DNA from: Paracoccus haematequi
GTDB lineage: Bacteria; Pseudomonadota; Alphaproteobacteria; Rhodobacterales; Rhodobacteraceae
Direction of reading: 5' to 3'
Assembly: GCA_945881965.1 (NCBI GenBank)
Contig: CAMCVS010000011.1
Location: 34,962-98,961 of the forward strand
Length of the DNA stretch: 64,000 nt
Notes under the pieces: generated by a model
Database searches by the model: none
Seen by the model: only the letters and a program-made list of their open reading frames with translations
Told to the model about the DNA's origin: nothing
Translations under genes and position numbers: made by a program
Shown here: one piece after another, positions 16,801 through 25,900 of the stretch
Layout of the letters: every line of letters begins with the position of its first letter
Position numbering within the stretch: the stretch's first letter is position 1

Positions 16801-17766
16801 TCAGCCCAGACCGATGCGCAGGCAATCGTGGATATGGATCAGCCCTTCGGGCCGCCCGTCGCCTGCAGGGTCTACCACGAACAGGCAGGTGATCTTTTTC
16901 GCATTCATCCGCGCCACGGCCTCTTGGGCCAGCGCGTCGGGGGCAATGGTGCGGGGCGCGGCGGTCATTACCGCGCCTGCGGTATGGGACAACAGCCCGT
17001 CCATGTGGCGGCGCAGGTCGCCGTCGGTGACGATACCGGTCAGCCGTCCGTCTGCATCGGTGACACCGACGACGCCAAAGCCCTTTTGGCTGATCACCAG
17101 GAGGGCATCCGACATCGGTGTGTCGGCGGTCACCAGCGGCAGCGCGTCACCCAGATGCATCAGGTCGCGCACCCGCGACAGTTGCGCGCCCAGTTTGCCG
17201 CCGGGGTGAAAATCGCGGAAATCCGCGGGCGTAAAGCGGCGGTGTTCCATCAGCGCAATCGCCAGCGCATCGCCCAAGGCCAGCGTCATGGTGGTGGACG
17301 AGGTGGGCACGATGCCGGTGCCGCAGGCCTCGGGCGCGCGGGGCAGCACGATGGCGATATCGGCGGCTTTCAGCAGGGTCGAATCGGCGCGGGACGCCAC
17401 GCCGATCATCGGGATGCCGAAACGGCGGGTATAGGCGATGATATCGGCCAGTTCCGGGGTTTCACCGGAATTGGACAGCATCAGCACCACATCATTGTCG
17501 GAAATCATGCCCAGATCGCCATGGCTGGCCTCGGCGGGATGGACGAATTGCGCAGGCGTGCCGGTGGAGGCCAGCGTGGCTGTGATCTTGCGCCCGACAT
17601 GGCCGGATTTGCCCATGCCCGACACGATGATGCGCCCCTTGGCCTGCAACATCAGGTCCACGGCGCGGGCGAAACTGTCATCCAGCGCCGCGCCCAGCAG
17701 GGTCAGCGCCGCGGCCTCGATGGCGATGACGCGCCGGGCGGTGGTCAGGAAATCCGCGCTGGTCAT
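16801..17766 (-). CDS. kdsD: D-arabinose 5-phosphate isomerase KdsD (KpsF/GutQ family)
   Basis: Converts ribulose 5-phosphate to arabinose 5-phosphate, the first step to Kdo. The 321-aa protein has an N-terminal SIS sugar-isomerase domain (IIVSGMGKSGHVGRKI, PAEASHGDLGMI, LMLSNSGETPEL). Two CBS domains follow, around residues 205-320 (VTADTPMSDALLVISQ and APDALAQEAVARM). The start overlaps the nrnC stop by ATGA. With kdsB in this window, two of the Kdo steps are covered. The linkage to lptCAB fits Kdo's place in the LPS core. Confidence 0.95.
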   Translation of the reverse strand: MTSADFLTTARRVIAIEAAALTLLGAALDDSFARAVDLMLQAKGRIIVSGMGKSGHVGRKITATLASTGTPAQFVHPAEASHGDLGMISDNDVVLMLSNSGETPELADIIAYTRRFGIPMIGVASRADSTLLKAADIAIVLPRAPEACGTGIVPTSSTTMTLALGDALAIALMEHRRFTPADFRDFHPGGKLGAQLSRVRDLMHLGDALPLVTADTPMSDALLVISQKGFGVVGVTDADGRLTGIVTDGDLRRHMDGLLSHTAGAVMTAAPRTIAPDALAQEAVARMNAKKITCLFVVDPAGDGRPEGLIHIHDCLRIGLG

Positions 17767-18377
17767 GCGTGGGCGAAAATGTCGATCTCGGGCCAGCCCG
17801 CCAGATCGAGTTGCGCCCGCGCGGGCAGGAAATCAAAGCACGCTTGCGCCAGGTCCATCCGCCCTTCGCGGATCAGCATCCGGTCCAGTTCGGCCTTGAT
17901 CCGGTGCAGATACAGCACGTCGGACGCCGCATAATCCACCTGCGCCTGCGTCAGTGTATCCGCGCCCCAGTCCGATGATTGCTGCAATTTCGAGATGTCC
18001 ACGTTCAAGAGTTCCTGCAACAGGTTCTTCAGCCCGTGGCGGTCGGTATAGGTGCGGATCAGGCGGCTGGCGATCTTGGTGCAATAGACGGGCGCGGCGA
18101 GCGCGCCAAAGGCGTGTTGCATCGCGGCAATGTCGAACCGGCCGAAATGGAACAGCTTCAGCACGGACGCGTCGGTCAGGATGCGGGTGATGTTTGGCGC
18201 GGATGTCTGCCCCTTGGCGATCTGCACCACATGGGCGTGGCCATCACCGCCGGACAACTGCACGACACACAGCCGGTCGCGCGCCGTCATCAGCCCCATC
18301 GTTTCACAATCAATCGCCACCACCGGACCCAAGTCCAGCCCATCGGGTAGATCGTGCTTGTAAAGGAAGTTCGTCAT
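17763..18377 (-). CDS. nrnC: NanoRNase C-type 3'-5' exonuclease (RNase D-like)
   Basis: Single-domain DEDDy exonuclease of 204 aa. The catalytic residues are visible as D23-x-E25 (AIDCETMGL), D82 (FHFGRFDIAAM) and Y149-x3-D153 (YAASDVLYLH). True RNase D is longer and carries HRDC domains, which are absent here. The size, the TKIASRLIRTYTDRHGLK block and the ending DIFAHA match NrnC of Bartonella/Brucella, the alphaproteobacterial enzyme that degrades dinucleotide RNA and replaces Orn. Homologues are widely annotated as ribonuclease D. The start at 18377 has a GAGGGA site; a longer frame would run into the tRNA gene. It heads the kdsD-lpt operon. Confidence 0.87.
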   Translation of the reverse strand: MTNFLYKHDLPDGLDLGPVVAIDCETMGLMTARDRLCVVQLSGGDGHAHVVQIAKGQTSAPNITRILTDASVLKLFHFGRFDIAAMQHAFGALAAPVYCTKIASRLIRTYTDRHGLKNLLQELLNVDISKLQQSSDWGADTLTQAQVDYAASDVLYLHRIKAELDRMLIREGRMDLAQACFDFLPARAQLDLAGWPEIDIFAHA

Positions 18378-18426
18378 GGTCGTCCCTCGTTCTGGTGAGG
18401 GAAGCCCCCCGGTTTGTGGAGGGAGA

Positions 18427-18511
18427 TGGTGCCCAGGAGAGGACTCGAACCTCCACGTCTTTTGAACACTAGTACCTGAAACTAGCGCGTCTACCATTCC
18501 GCCACCTGGGC
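18427..18511 (-). tRNA. tRNA-Leu (anticodon CAG)
   Basis: 85-base leucine tRNA with the 3' CCA encoded. Acceptor arms GCCCAGG (5', 18511-18505) and CCTGGGC pair fully, with discriminator A. The anticodon arm is CTAGT-TTCAGGT-ACTAG, giving anticodon CAG for codon CUG, the major leucine codon in this GC-rich genome. A short variable arm and the GGTTCGAGTCC T-loop are visible. Confidence 0.95.
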
Positions 18512-18640
18512 ACAGGTGCGTGTGAGGTGGGCGTGTAACCCGCGTGCCGCACCCTGTCAACGCCAATCCGCGCCTGTTGCAGCTTGCCGCGACGCGGGCA
18601 GGGGGCTAGGAACGGGCGGGCGGTAATCAGGAGTCGGGCC

Positions 18641-19624
18641 ATGACGAAACTGGTGACGATCTATGGCGGATCGGGCTTTGTTGGGCGCTATATCGCGCGG
18701 CGGCTGGCGGCGGCGGGGTGGCGGGTGCGCGTCGCAGTGCGGCGTCCGAACGAGGCGCTGTTCGTGCGGCCCTATGGCACGCCGGGGCAGGTGGAACCGG
18801 TGCTGTGCAACATCCGCGACGAGGCAAGTGTGGCCGCTGCGATGGCGGGCGCCGATGCGGTGGTGAATTGCGTCGGCACCTTTGACGCGCGCGGCAAGAA
18901 CAATTTCGACGCGGTGCAGGCGCAAGGCGCGGAACGTATCGCGCGGCTGGCGGCTGCGGCCGGGGTGGCGCGGATGGTGCATCTGTCGGCCATCGGCGCG
19001 GATGCTGCCGGGGCCAGCACCTATGCGCGCACCAAGGCCGCCGGTGAAGCGGGCGTGCTGCGGCACATGCCCGATGCGATGATCCTGCGGCCTTCGGTGA
19101 TTTTCGGCCCTGAGGACCAGTTTTTCAACCGTTTCGCCGGGATGGCGCTGATGTCTCCGGCGATTCCGGTAGTGGGTGGCGCGGTCCGGTTCCAGCCGGT
19201 GCATGTCGAAGACGTGGCGCGGGCCGCCGTGATGGGCGTCGAAGGGCAGGCGCAGGGCATCTACGAGTTGGGCGGGCCGGATATTGAAACTTTTGCTGCG
19301 CTGATGCACCGGATGCTGGCAGTGATTGAACGCACCCGGCTGGTGCTGGTGCTGCCGTTCTGGCTGGCGCGGATCGTGGCGGGCGGGGCGGATATGGTCA
19401 ACCGCCTGACTTTTGGCCTGACCCCGACCCCGATCACGCCGGATCAGGTGCGCAGCCTTGGCCGCGACAACGTGGTAGCGCCGGATGCCAAGGACTTTGC
19501 CGATCTGGGGATCGAGCCGGTGGCGATGGCGGCGGTGCTGCCGGAATACCTGTGGCGGTTCCGGTCTTCGGGGCAATATTCCGCGATCAAGAAATCGGCG
19601 AAAAACCTGCGCAAGGCGCGGTGA
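18641..19624 (+). CDS. NAD(P)H-binding protein of the complex I NDUFA9 family
   Basis: Atypical SDR of 327 aa. The Rossmann motif [15 protein letters not shown] near residue 9 and the [20 protein letters not shown] and [17 protein letters not shown] segments match the NDUFA9/complex-I-associated subfamily. In alphaproteobacteria this family is linked to complex I assembly or quinone-related functions, but the catalytic role is unproven. AGGAG lies seven bases before the ATG at 18641. Its stop overlaps the first base of the uppP start codon, so the two are likely co-expressed. Confidence 0.85.
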   Translation: MTKLVTIYGGSGFVGRYIARRLAAAGWRVRVAVRRPNEALFVRPYGTPGQVEPVLCNIRDEASVAAAMAGADAVVNCVGTFDARGKNNFDAVQAQGAERIARLAAAAGVARMVHLSAIGADAAGASTYARTKAAGEAGVLRHMPDAMILRPSVIFGPEDQFFNRFAGMALMSPAIPVVGGAVRFQPVHVEDVARAAVMGVEGQAQGIYELGGPDIETFAALMHRMLAVIERTRLVLVLPFWLARIVAGGADMVNRLTFGLTPTPITPDQVRSLGRDNVVAPDAKDFADLGIEPVAMAAVLPEYLWRFRSSGQYSAIKKSAKNLRKAR

Positions 19625-20421
19625 TGGGCGATCTTGTCCTGCCGCTGATCCTTGGGGTTCTGGAAGGTCTGACCGAGTTCATCCCGGTGTCCTCGACCGC
19701 GCATATCCTGCTGGCGGGGCATTTCCTGGGCTTTGACAGCCCGGAACGCACCTTTGAGGTGGTGATTCAGTTCGGCGCGGTGTTGGCCGTGATCACGGTT
19801 TATGCCGCAAAGCTGTGGCAGTTGTTTTCCACGGCACATCGCGACCCGGCGGCGCGGCGGTTCATCATTGCGATTTTCCTTTCGTTTCTGCCTGCGGTGG
19901 CGATTGGCGTGCTGGGCCGCGATTTCATCAAGGGCGTGCTGTTCGAAAGCCCCCGCCTGATTGCGGTCACGCTGATCTTGGGCGGCGTGGTGCTGATCTG
20001 GGTGGACCGCCTGACCTTGTCGCCGCGCTATGACAGCGCCGAGGCGATCCCGATGGGCCGCGCCGTTGCCATCGGGTTTATCCAGTGTCTGGCGATGGTG
20101 CCGGGGGTGTCGCGGTCAGGGGCGACCATCGTGGGGGCCTTGGCGATGGGGGCGAGCAAACGCGCGGCGGCAGAGTTTTCGTTCTTCCTCGCCATGCCGA
20201 CAATGTTCGGGGCCTTTGTCTATGACATGTACAAAAGCTGGGATCTGCTGGACCCTGCCGCGATGACGCAGATCGGTATCGGCTTTGCCGCCGCCTTTGT
20301 GACAGGCGTGATCGTGGTCAAGGGGCTGTTGGGCTATGTGTCGGCCTATGGCTATGCGCTGTTCGGCTGGTGGCGAATCATCGTGGGTGTGGTGGTTCTG
20401 GTGGCGTTGGGGATGGCGTAA
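19624..20421 (+). CDS. uppP: Undecaprenyl-diphosphatase UppP (BacA)
   Basis: Polytopic membrane enzyme (265 aa) that dephosphorylates undecaprenyl pyrophosphate to recycle the carrier for peptidoglycan and polysaccharide synthesis; it also gives bacitracin tolerance. Both family signatures are present: EGLTEFIPVSSTAH near residue 14-27, and GVSRSGATI near 164. Several hydrophobic helices follow. Start and upstream stop overlap as TGATG. Carrier recycling connects it with the glycan and LPS genes to its left. Confidence 0.96.
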   Translation: MGDLVLPLILGVLEGLTEFIPVSSTAHILLAGHFLGFDSPERTFEVVIQFGAVLAVITVYAAKLWQLFSTAHRDPAARRFIIAIFLSFLPAVAIGVLGRDFIKGVLFESPRLIAVTLILGGVVLIWVDRLTLSPRYDSAEAIPMGRAVAIGFIQCLAMVPGVSRSGATIVGALAMGASKRAAAEFSFFLAMPTMFGAFVYDMYKSWDLLDPAAMTQIGIGFAAAFVTGVIVVKGLLGYVSAYGYALFGWWRIIVGVVVLVALGMA

Positions 20422-20438
20422 GCGGCAGATAGGTGTCA

Positions 20439-20515
20439 CATGCTGACCTATTTCACGAAGATTTCCGTGGCGCGCGCGCCTCAGCCCGGCAAATACCCGC
20501 ATATAGGTCAGCATG
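20439..20515. repeat. 13-bp perfect inverted repeat with 51-base spacer between uppP and gltD
   Basis: The 13-base arm at 20439-20451 (CATGCTGACCTAT) is matched by its exact reverse complement at 20503-20515. The pair occupies most of the 162-base gap between uppP and gltD. It may be a large stem-loop acting as terminator or leader, or two half-sites for a regulator of gltD. Observed directly; function unknown. Confidence 0.6.
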
Positions 20516-20583
20516 GATGACTTTTATTCCTTTCACAGGTGTTTTACACCGCCGCCAACGCAGTTTGACGGCAGGAGTCCGCC

Positions 20584-22008
20584 ATGGCCAAGCAACCGAT
20601 GCTGAAATTCGTCACGATACCGCGCGACATGCCCGAAAAGCGGGCTGCCGCGGAGCGCCGTCAGGACTTTGACGAAATCTATGCCGAATATGCCGCGACC
20701 AAGGCCGCCGAGCAGGCCAGCCGGTGCAGCCAATGCGGCGTGCCCTATTGCCAGACGCATTGCCCGCTGCACAACAATATCCCCGACTGGTTGAACATGG
20801 TGGCCACGGGCCGCCTGCGCGAGGCGTGGGAAATCAGCCAATCCACCAACACCTATCCGGAAATCTGCGGCCGTATCTGCCCGCAGGACCGGCTGTGCGA
20901 AGGCAACTGCGTCATCGAAAACTCGGGCCACGGCACCGTCACCATCGGGTCGGTCGAGAAATACATTACCGATACCGCCTGGGAAAATGGCTGGGTGATG
21001 CCGATTCGTCCGGCGATGGAACGGGATCAGTCGGTCGGCATCATCGGCGCGGGTCCGGGTGGGATGGCGGCGGCCGACATGCTGCGACGCGCCGGTGTGC
21101 AGGTGACGATCTATGACCGGCATGACCGCGCGGGCGGGTTGCTGACCTATGGGATTCCGGGGTTCAAGCTGGAAAAAGACGTGGTCATGCGCCGCGTGCA
21201 GCAGTTGGAACAGTCGGGCGTCGAATTCGTGCTGAATTGCGAAGTGGGCCGCGACATCAGCTTTGACGCGATCCGGGGCAAGCATGACGCGGTGATCATC
21301 GCCATCGGCGTGTACAAGGCGCGCGATCTGGACGGGGCCGGTGCGGGCATCGTCAAGGCGCTGGATTTCCTGACGGTGTCGAACCGGCTGTCGTTTGGTG
21401 ATGATGTGCCCGCATTCACCGACGGATCGCTGACTGCGGCGGGCAAGCGTGTGGTCGTCATCGGCGGCGGCGATACCGCGATGGACTGTGTGCGCACCGC
21501 GATCCGGCAGGGCGCGACGTCGGTGAAATGCCTCTATCGCCGTGACCGCGCCAACATGCCGGGGTCACAGCGCGAGGTGCAGAATGCCGAGGAAGAGGGC
21601 GTGATTTTTGAATGGCTGTCGGCCCCCGTGGGGTTCACCGGCGATCCGGTCACGTCCGTGCGCGTGCAGAAGATGCGCCTGGGCGCGCCTGATGCCACGG
21701 GCCGCCAGATGCCCGAGGAAATCCCCGGAGCCATCCATGACGAACCCGCCGATCTGGTGATCAAGGCGCTGGGGTTTGAACCCGAGGATTGGCCGAAGAC
21801 GTGGGGGGCCGAGGGGCTGGAAACGACGCGCTGGGGCACGGTCAAGGCCGCGTTTACGACCGGGCAGACCGGGGCCGAGGGCGTGTTCGCGGTGGGCGAT
21901 ATCGTGCGCGGCGCGTCGCTGGTGGTATGGGCGATCCGCGACGGGCGCGATTGCGCCGATGCGGTGCTGTCCTACCTTGCCGGTATGCGCGCCGTCGCGG
22001 CGGAATGA
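20584..22008 (+). CDS. gltD: Glutamate synthase (NADPH) small subunit
   Basis: Beta subunit (474 aa) of glutamate synthase; it passes electrons from NADPH through FAD and Fe-S centres to GltB. The N-terminal Fe-S domain has cysteines C48, C51, C56, C60 and C95, C99, C105, C109. The FAD motif is VGIIGAGPGGMAAADML near residue 147-163, and the NADPH-binding motif is VVVIGGGDTAMD. AGGAG precedes the ATG. It lies upstream of gltB with an alpha/beta-hydrolase gene between them, an unusual insertion. Confidence 0.97.
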   Translation: MAKQPMLKFVTIPRDMPEKRAAAERRQDFDEIYAEYAATKAAEQASRCSQCGVPYCQTHCPLHNNIPDWLNMVATGRLREAWEISQSTNTYPEICGRICPQDRLCEGNCVIENSGHGTVTIGSVEKYITDTAWENGWVMPIRPAMERDQSVGIIGAGPGGMAAADMLRRAGVQVTIYDRHDRAGGLLTYGIPGFKLEKDVVMRRVQQLEQSGVEFVLNCEVGRDISFDAIRGKHDAVIIAIGVYKARDLDGAGAGIVKALDFLTVSNRLSFGDDVPAFTDGSLTAAGKRVVVIGGGDTAMDCVRTAIRQGATSVKCLYRRDRANMPGSQREVQNAEEEGVIFEWLSAPVGFTGDPVTSVRVQKMRLGAPDATGRQMPEEIPGAIHDEPADLVIKALGFEPEDWPKTWGAEGLETTRWGTVKAAFTTGQTGAEGVFAVGDIVRGASLVVWAIRDGRDCADAVLSYLAGMRAVAAE

Positions 22009-22030
22009 TGGACGCAACAGGTGAACGGCC

Positions 22031-22834
22031 GTGTCTGATCCCCAACAAGACCTGCAACAGCCCGAGTTCGTCGCGGACCGCAAACACCTGCATATCGAAC
22101 AGGTTTGCAACGACGATGACCTGCATATGTGGGTCTATCGTGGCACAAGTTCGCGTCTGGTGATCAGCTTTTCCGGGATCGGGGCGTTCGGCCTCAAGGT
22201 GCCGGCCTATGAGTTTGTCGGCAGTGCCAGCGGCCATGGCGTGGACAGTGTGCTGTTCGTGTCCGAACCGATGCGCACATGGCTGACCGCGCCGCGTCTG
22301 ATTGACCGTATCGTGGCGCGGGCCAATGCCGTGGCAGCTGCGGTGGGGGCGACGTCGATGTGTGCGGTCGGCCATTCGATGGGCGGGTTTTCCGCGCTGG
22401 TGATGGGAAAATTCCTGCCGCTGACCAGTGCCGTGGCCTTTGGTCCCCAATATTCGGTGCATCCCGATGTGGTGGGCGATGACAGCCGCTGGTCCTATTG
22501 GCGGCGCAAGATCAAGGATCACCGGTTCCTCAGCATCGAGGACGGGCTGGTGGATACCACGCTCTATCACGTGTTCCATGGCATGACGCGGGCGGAACGG
22601 TTGCAGCGTGACCGGTTTCCCATGCGCGACAACCTGTTTCACATTCTGGTGCCCAATACCGGGCATGGCATCCCGCAGGTGCTGCGCGCCAAGGGGGTGC
22701 TGCATGAGGTGGTGCGGCTGGCGCTGGACAACCGGCCGAAACTGGTGCGCCACAGCCTTTTGCCGCTGGGGGGGCGTCGTCGCACGCTCGCGCAGTTTCC
22801 GCTGATCCCCCATTCGTCGCAGGTGCCGCAATGA
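22031..22834 (+). CDS. Alpha/beta-hydrolase fold protein of unknown substrate
   Basis: A 267-aa cytoplasmic protein. The nucleophile elbow GHSMGG places the likely catalytic serine at 116, and NTGHGIPQ near residue 222 may hold the catalytic histidine. LVISFSGIGAFG fits the first core strand and oxyanion hole. The start is GTG at 22031; no ATG is available nearby and the ribosome site is weak. It lies 22 bases after gltD and 95 bases before gltB, same strand, so it is probably co-transcribed with the glutamate synthase genes. I cannot assign a substrate; similar proteins in Rhodobacterales are annotated only as hydrolases. Confidence 0.7.
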   Translation: MSDPQQDLQQPEFVADRKHLHIEQVCNDDDLHMWVYRGTSSRLVISFSGIGAFGLKVPAYEFVGSASGHGVDSVLFVSEPMRTWLTAPRLIDRIVARANAVAAAVGATSMCAVGHSMGGFSALVMGKFLPLTSAVAFGPQYSVHPDVVGDDSRWSYWRRKIKDHRFLSIEDGLVDTTLYHVFHGMTRAERLQRDRFPMRDNLFHILVPNTGHGIPQVLRAKGVLHEVVRLALDNRPKLVRHSLLPLGGRRRTLAQFPLIPHSSQVPQ

Positions 22835-22929
22835 TCCGCGCATGGGGCCGATTGGGCCGCACCACACAAATACCGGCGCGTTGCATCGCAATTTCCGCCG
22901 TTCTGGACACTGACTGAAAGGGAACCGCC

Positions 22930-25900
22930 ATGACCACTTATGATGACGCCTGGGTTGCCCGCGAAGAGGCCAAGCGGGTCTTTCTGGCCGCGAACGGCCT
23001 TTATGACGAAAGCGAGGAACATTCCTCCTGCGGCGTCGGGCTTGTGGTCGCGCTGGATGGCAAGGCCAGCCGCCGTGTGGTGGAAAACAGCATCGCGGCG
23101 TTGAAAGCGGTCTGGCATCGCGGCGCGGTGGATGCCGATGGCAAAACCGGCGATGGCGCGGGCATCCATGTGCAGATCCCGGTGCCGTTCTTTTATGACC
23201 AGATCCGCCGCACCGGGCACGAACCCCGCACCGATCAGTTGATCGCGGTGGGGCAGGTGTTCCTGCCGCGCACCAACTTTGGCGCGCAGGAAACCTGCCG
23301 CACCATCGTCGAATCCGAAGTGCTGCGGATGGGCTATTACATCTATGGCTGGCGGCATGTGCCGGTGGATATCTCGTGCCTTGGCGAAAAGGCCAACGCG
23401 ACCCGCCCCGAAATCGAGCAAATCCTGATTTCCAACGTCAAGGGCGTGGACGAAGACACGTTCGAGCGGGAATTGTATGTCATCCGCCGCCGCATTGAAA
23501 AGGCGGTCACGGCGGCGGGTATACAGGGGATGTATGTCTGTTCGCTGTCCTGCCGGTCGATCATCTACAAGGGCATGATGCTGGCCGAACAGGTGGCGGT
23601 GTTCTATCCCGACCTGATGGACGCGCGGTTTGAATCTGCCTTTGCGATCTATCACCAGCGCTATTCCACCAACACCTTCCCGCAATGGTGGCTGGCGCAG
23701 CCGTTCCGCATGCTGGCCCATAACGGCGAAATCAACACGCTGAAGGGCAACACCAACTGGATGCGGAGCCATGAAATCCGCATGGCCTCCAGCGCGTTTG
23801 GCGATCTGGCCGAGGATATCAAGCCGATCATTCAGCCGGGGTCGTCGGATTCAGCGGCCTTGGACGCGGTGTTCGAAGTGCTGGTGCGCGCGGGCCGCAA
23901 TGCGCCGATGGCAAAGACCATGCTGGTGCCTGAAAGCTGGTCCAAGCAGGCGGTGGAACTGCCGCAGGCGTGGCGCGACATGTATTCCTATTGCAACTCG
24001 GTGATGGAGCCCTGGGATGGGCCCGCCGCGCTGGCGATGACCGATGGCCGCTGGGTCTGTGGCGGGCTGGACCGCAACGGGCTGCGGCCGATGCGCTATG
24101 TGGTCACGGGCGACAACCTGCTGATCGCAGGGTCCGAGGCGGGGATGGTGCCTGTCAACGAAACCACCGTGCGCGAAAAGGGCGCGTTGGGGCCGGGCCA
24201 GATGATCGCCGTGGACATGAAGGAAGGCCGCCTGTTCCACGACACGGAAATCAAGGACAAACTCGCCGCCGCGCAGCCGTTCGGCGATTGGGTCGGCAAG
24301 ATCAACGAGCTGGACGAAAAGCTGTCGCAGATCGAAGAGCGCCCGCTGTTCACCGGGGCCGACCTGCGCAAGCGTCAGGTTGCCGCCGGGTTCACCATCG
24401 AAGAGTTGGAACAGGTGCTTGCGCCCATGGCCGAGGATGCCAAAGAGGCGCTGGCGTCGATGGGCGATGACACGCCGCCTGCCGTGCTGTCGTCGAAGTA
24501 TCGCCCGCTGAGCCACTACTTCCGCCAGAATTTCAGCCAGGTCACGAACCCGCCGATCGACAGCTTGCGCGAATACCGGGTGATGTCGCTGAAAACCCGG
24601 TTCGGTAACCTGAAGAACGTGCTGGACGAAAGCAGCGCGCAGACCGAGATTTTCGTCCTTGGCAGTCCCTTTGTCGGCAATGCGCAATGGGATGCGATGG
24701 TCGGCAGTTTCAACGCTGATGTGGCCGAGATCGACTGCACCTTCCCCGCGGATGCCGGTCCCGATGCGCTGCGCGCCAATCTGGAACGTATCCGCGCCGA
24801 GGCAGTCGATGCTGTGGCGTCAGGGGCCGGGCATATCTGCCTGACCGACATGGATCAAGGGCCGGGTCGCGTGCCGATGCCGATGATCCTGGCCACCAGT
24901 GCGGTGCACAGCCATCTGACCCGCAAGGGCCTGCGCACCTTCTGTTCGCTGAACGTGCGGGCAGCGGAATGTATCGACCCGCATTATTTCGCGGTGCTGA
25001 TCGGCTGCGGTGCGACGGTGGTGAACCCCTATCTGGCCGAAGACAGCCTGGCCGACCGCATCCAGCGCGGGTTGCTGGACCTGACGCTGACCGAGGCCGT
25101 CGCGCGTTACCGCGAGGCGATTGATCAGGGCATGTTGAAAATCATGGCCAAGATGGGGATTTCGGTGATTTCCTCCTATCGCGGCGGGTTGAATTTCGAG
25201 GCGGTGGGCCTGTCCCGCGCCATGTGCGCCGAATACTTCCCCGGTCTGACCAGCCGGATTTCCGGCATCGGTGTGACGGGGATTCAACGCGAGGCGGAAG
25301 AAATCCATGCCGCAGGCTGGCGCGCCAGCGATGCCGTGTTGCCCATCGGCGGGTTCTACAAGGCGCGTCGGTCTGGCGAAACCCACGCTTGGGAAGCAAC
25401 GGGGATGCACCTGCTGCAATCTGCCTGTGACCGCGCGTCCTATGAATTGTGGAAACAGTATTCCGCGCGGATGCAATCGGCCCCGCCAATCCATCTGCGC
25501 GATCTGTTGGCGATCAAGCCGCTGGGCAAGGCCATTCCGATCGAAGAGGTGGAAAGCATCACCTCGATCCGCAAGCGGTTCGTGACACCGGGCATGAGCC
25601 TTGGCGCGCTTGGCCCAGAGGCGCACAAGACGCTGAACGTGGCGATGAACCGGATCGGCGCGAAATCCGATTCGGGCGAGGGCGGCGAAGACCCGGCGCA
25701 TTTCCATCCTGAACCCAATGGCGACAACCCGTCGGCCAAGATCAAGCAGGTCGCCTCGGGGCGGTTCGGCGTGACGGCGGAATATCTGAACGCCTGCGAA
25801 GAGCTGGAAATCAAGATCGCGCAGGGGGCCAAACCCGGCGAGGGTGGCCAACTGCCCGGCATGAAGGTGACCGACCTGATCGCGCGGCTGCGCCATTCGA

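Noticed and set aside
18378..18566. Upstream extension of the NrnC reading frame
   Set aside because: It would read through the tRNA-Leu gene and lacks a ribosome site; the ATG at 18377 is well supported.
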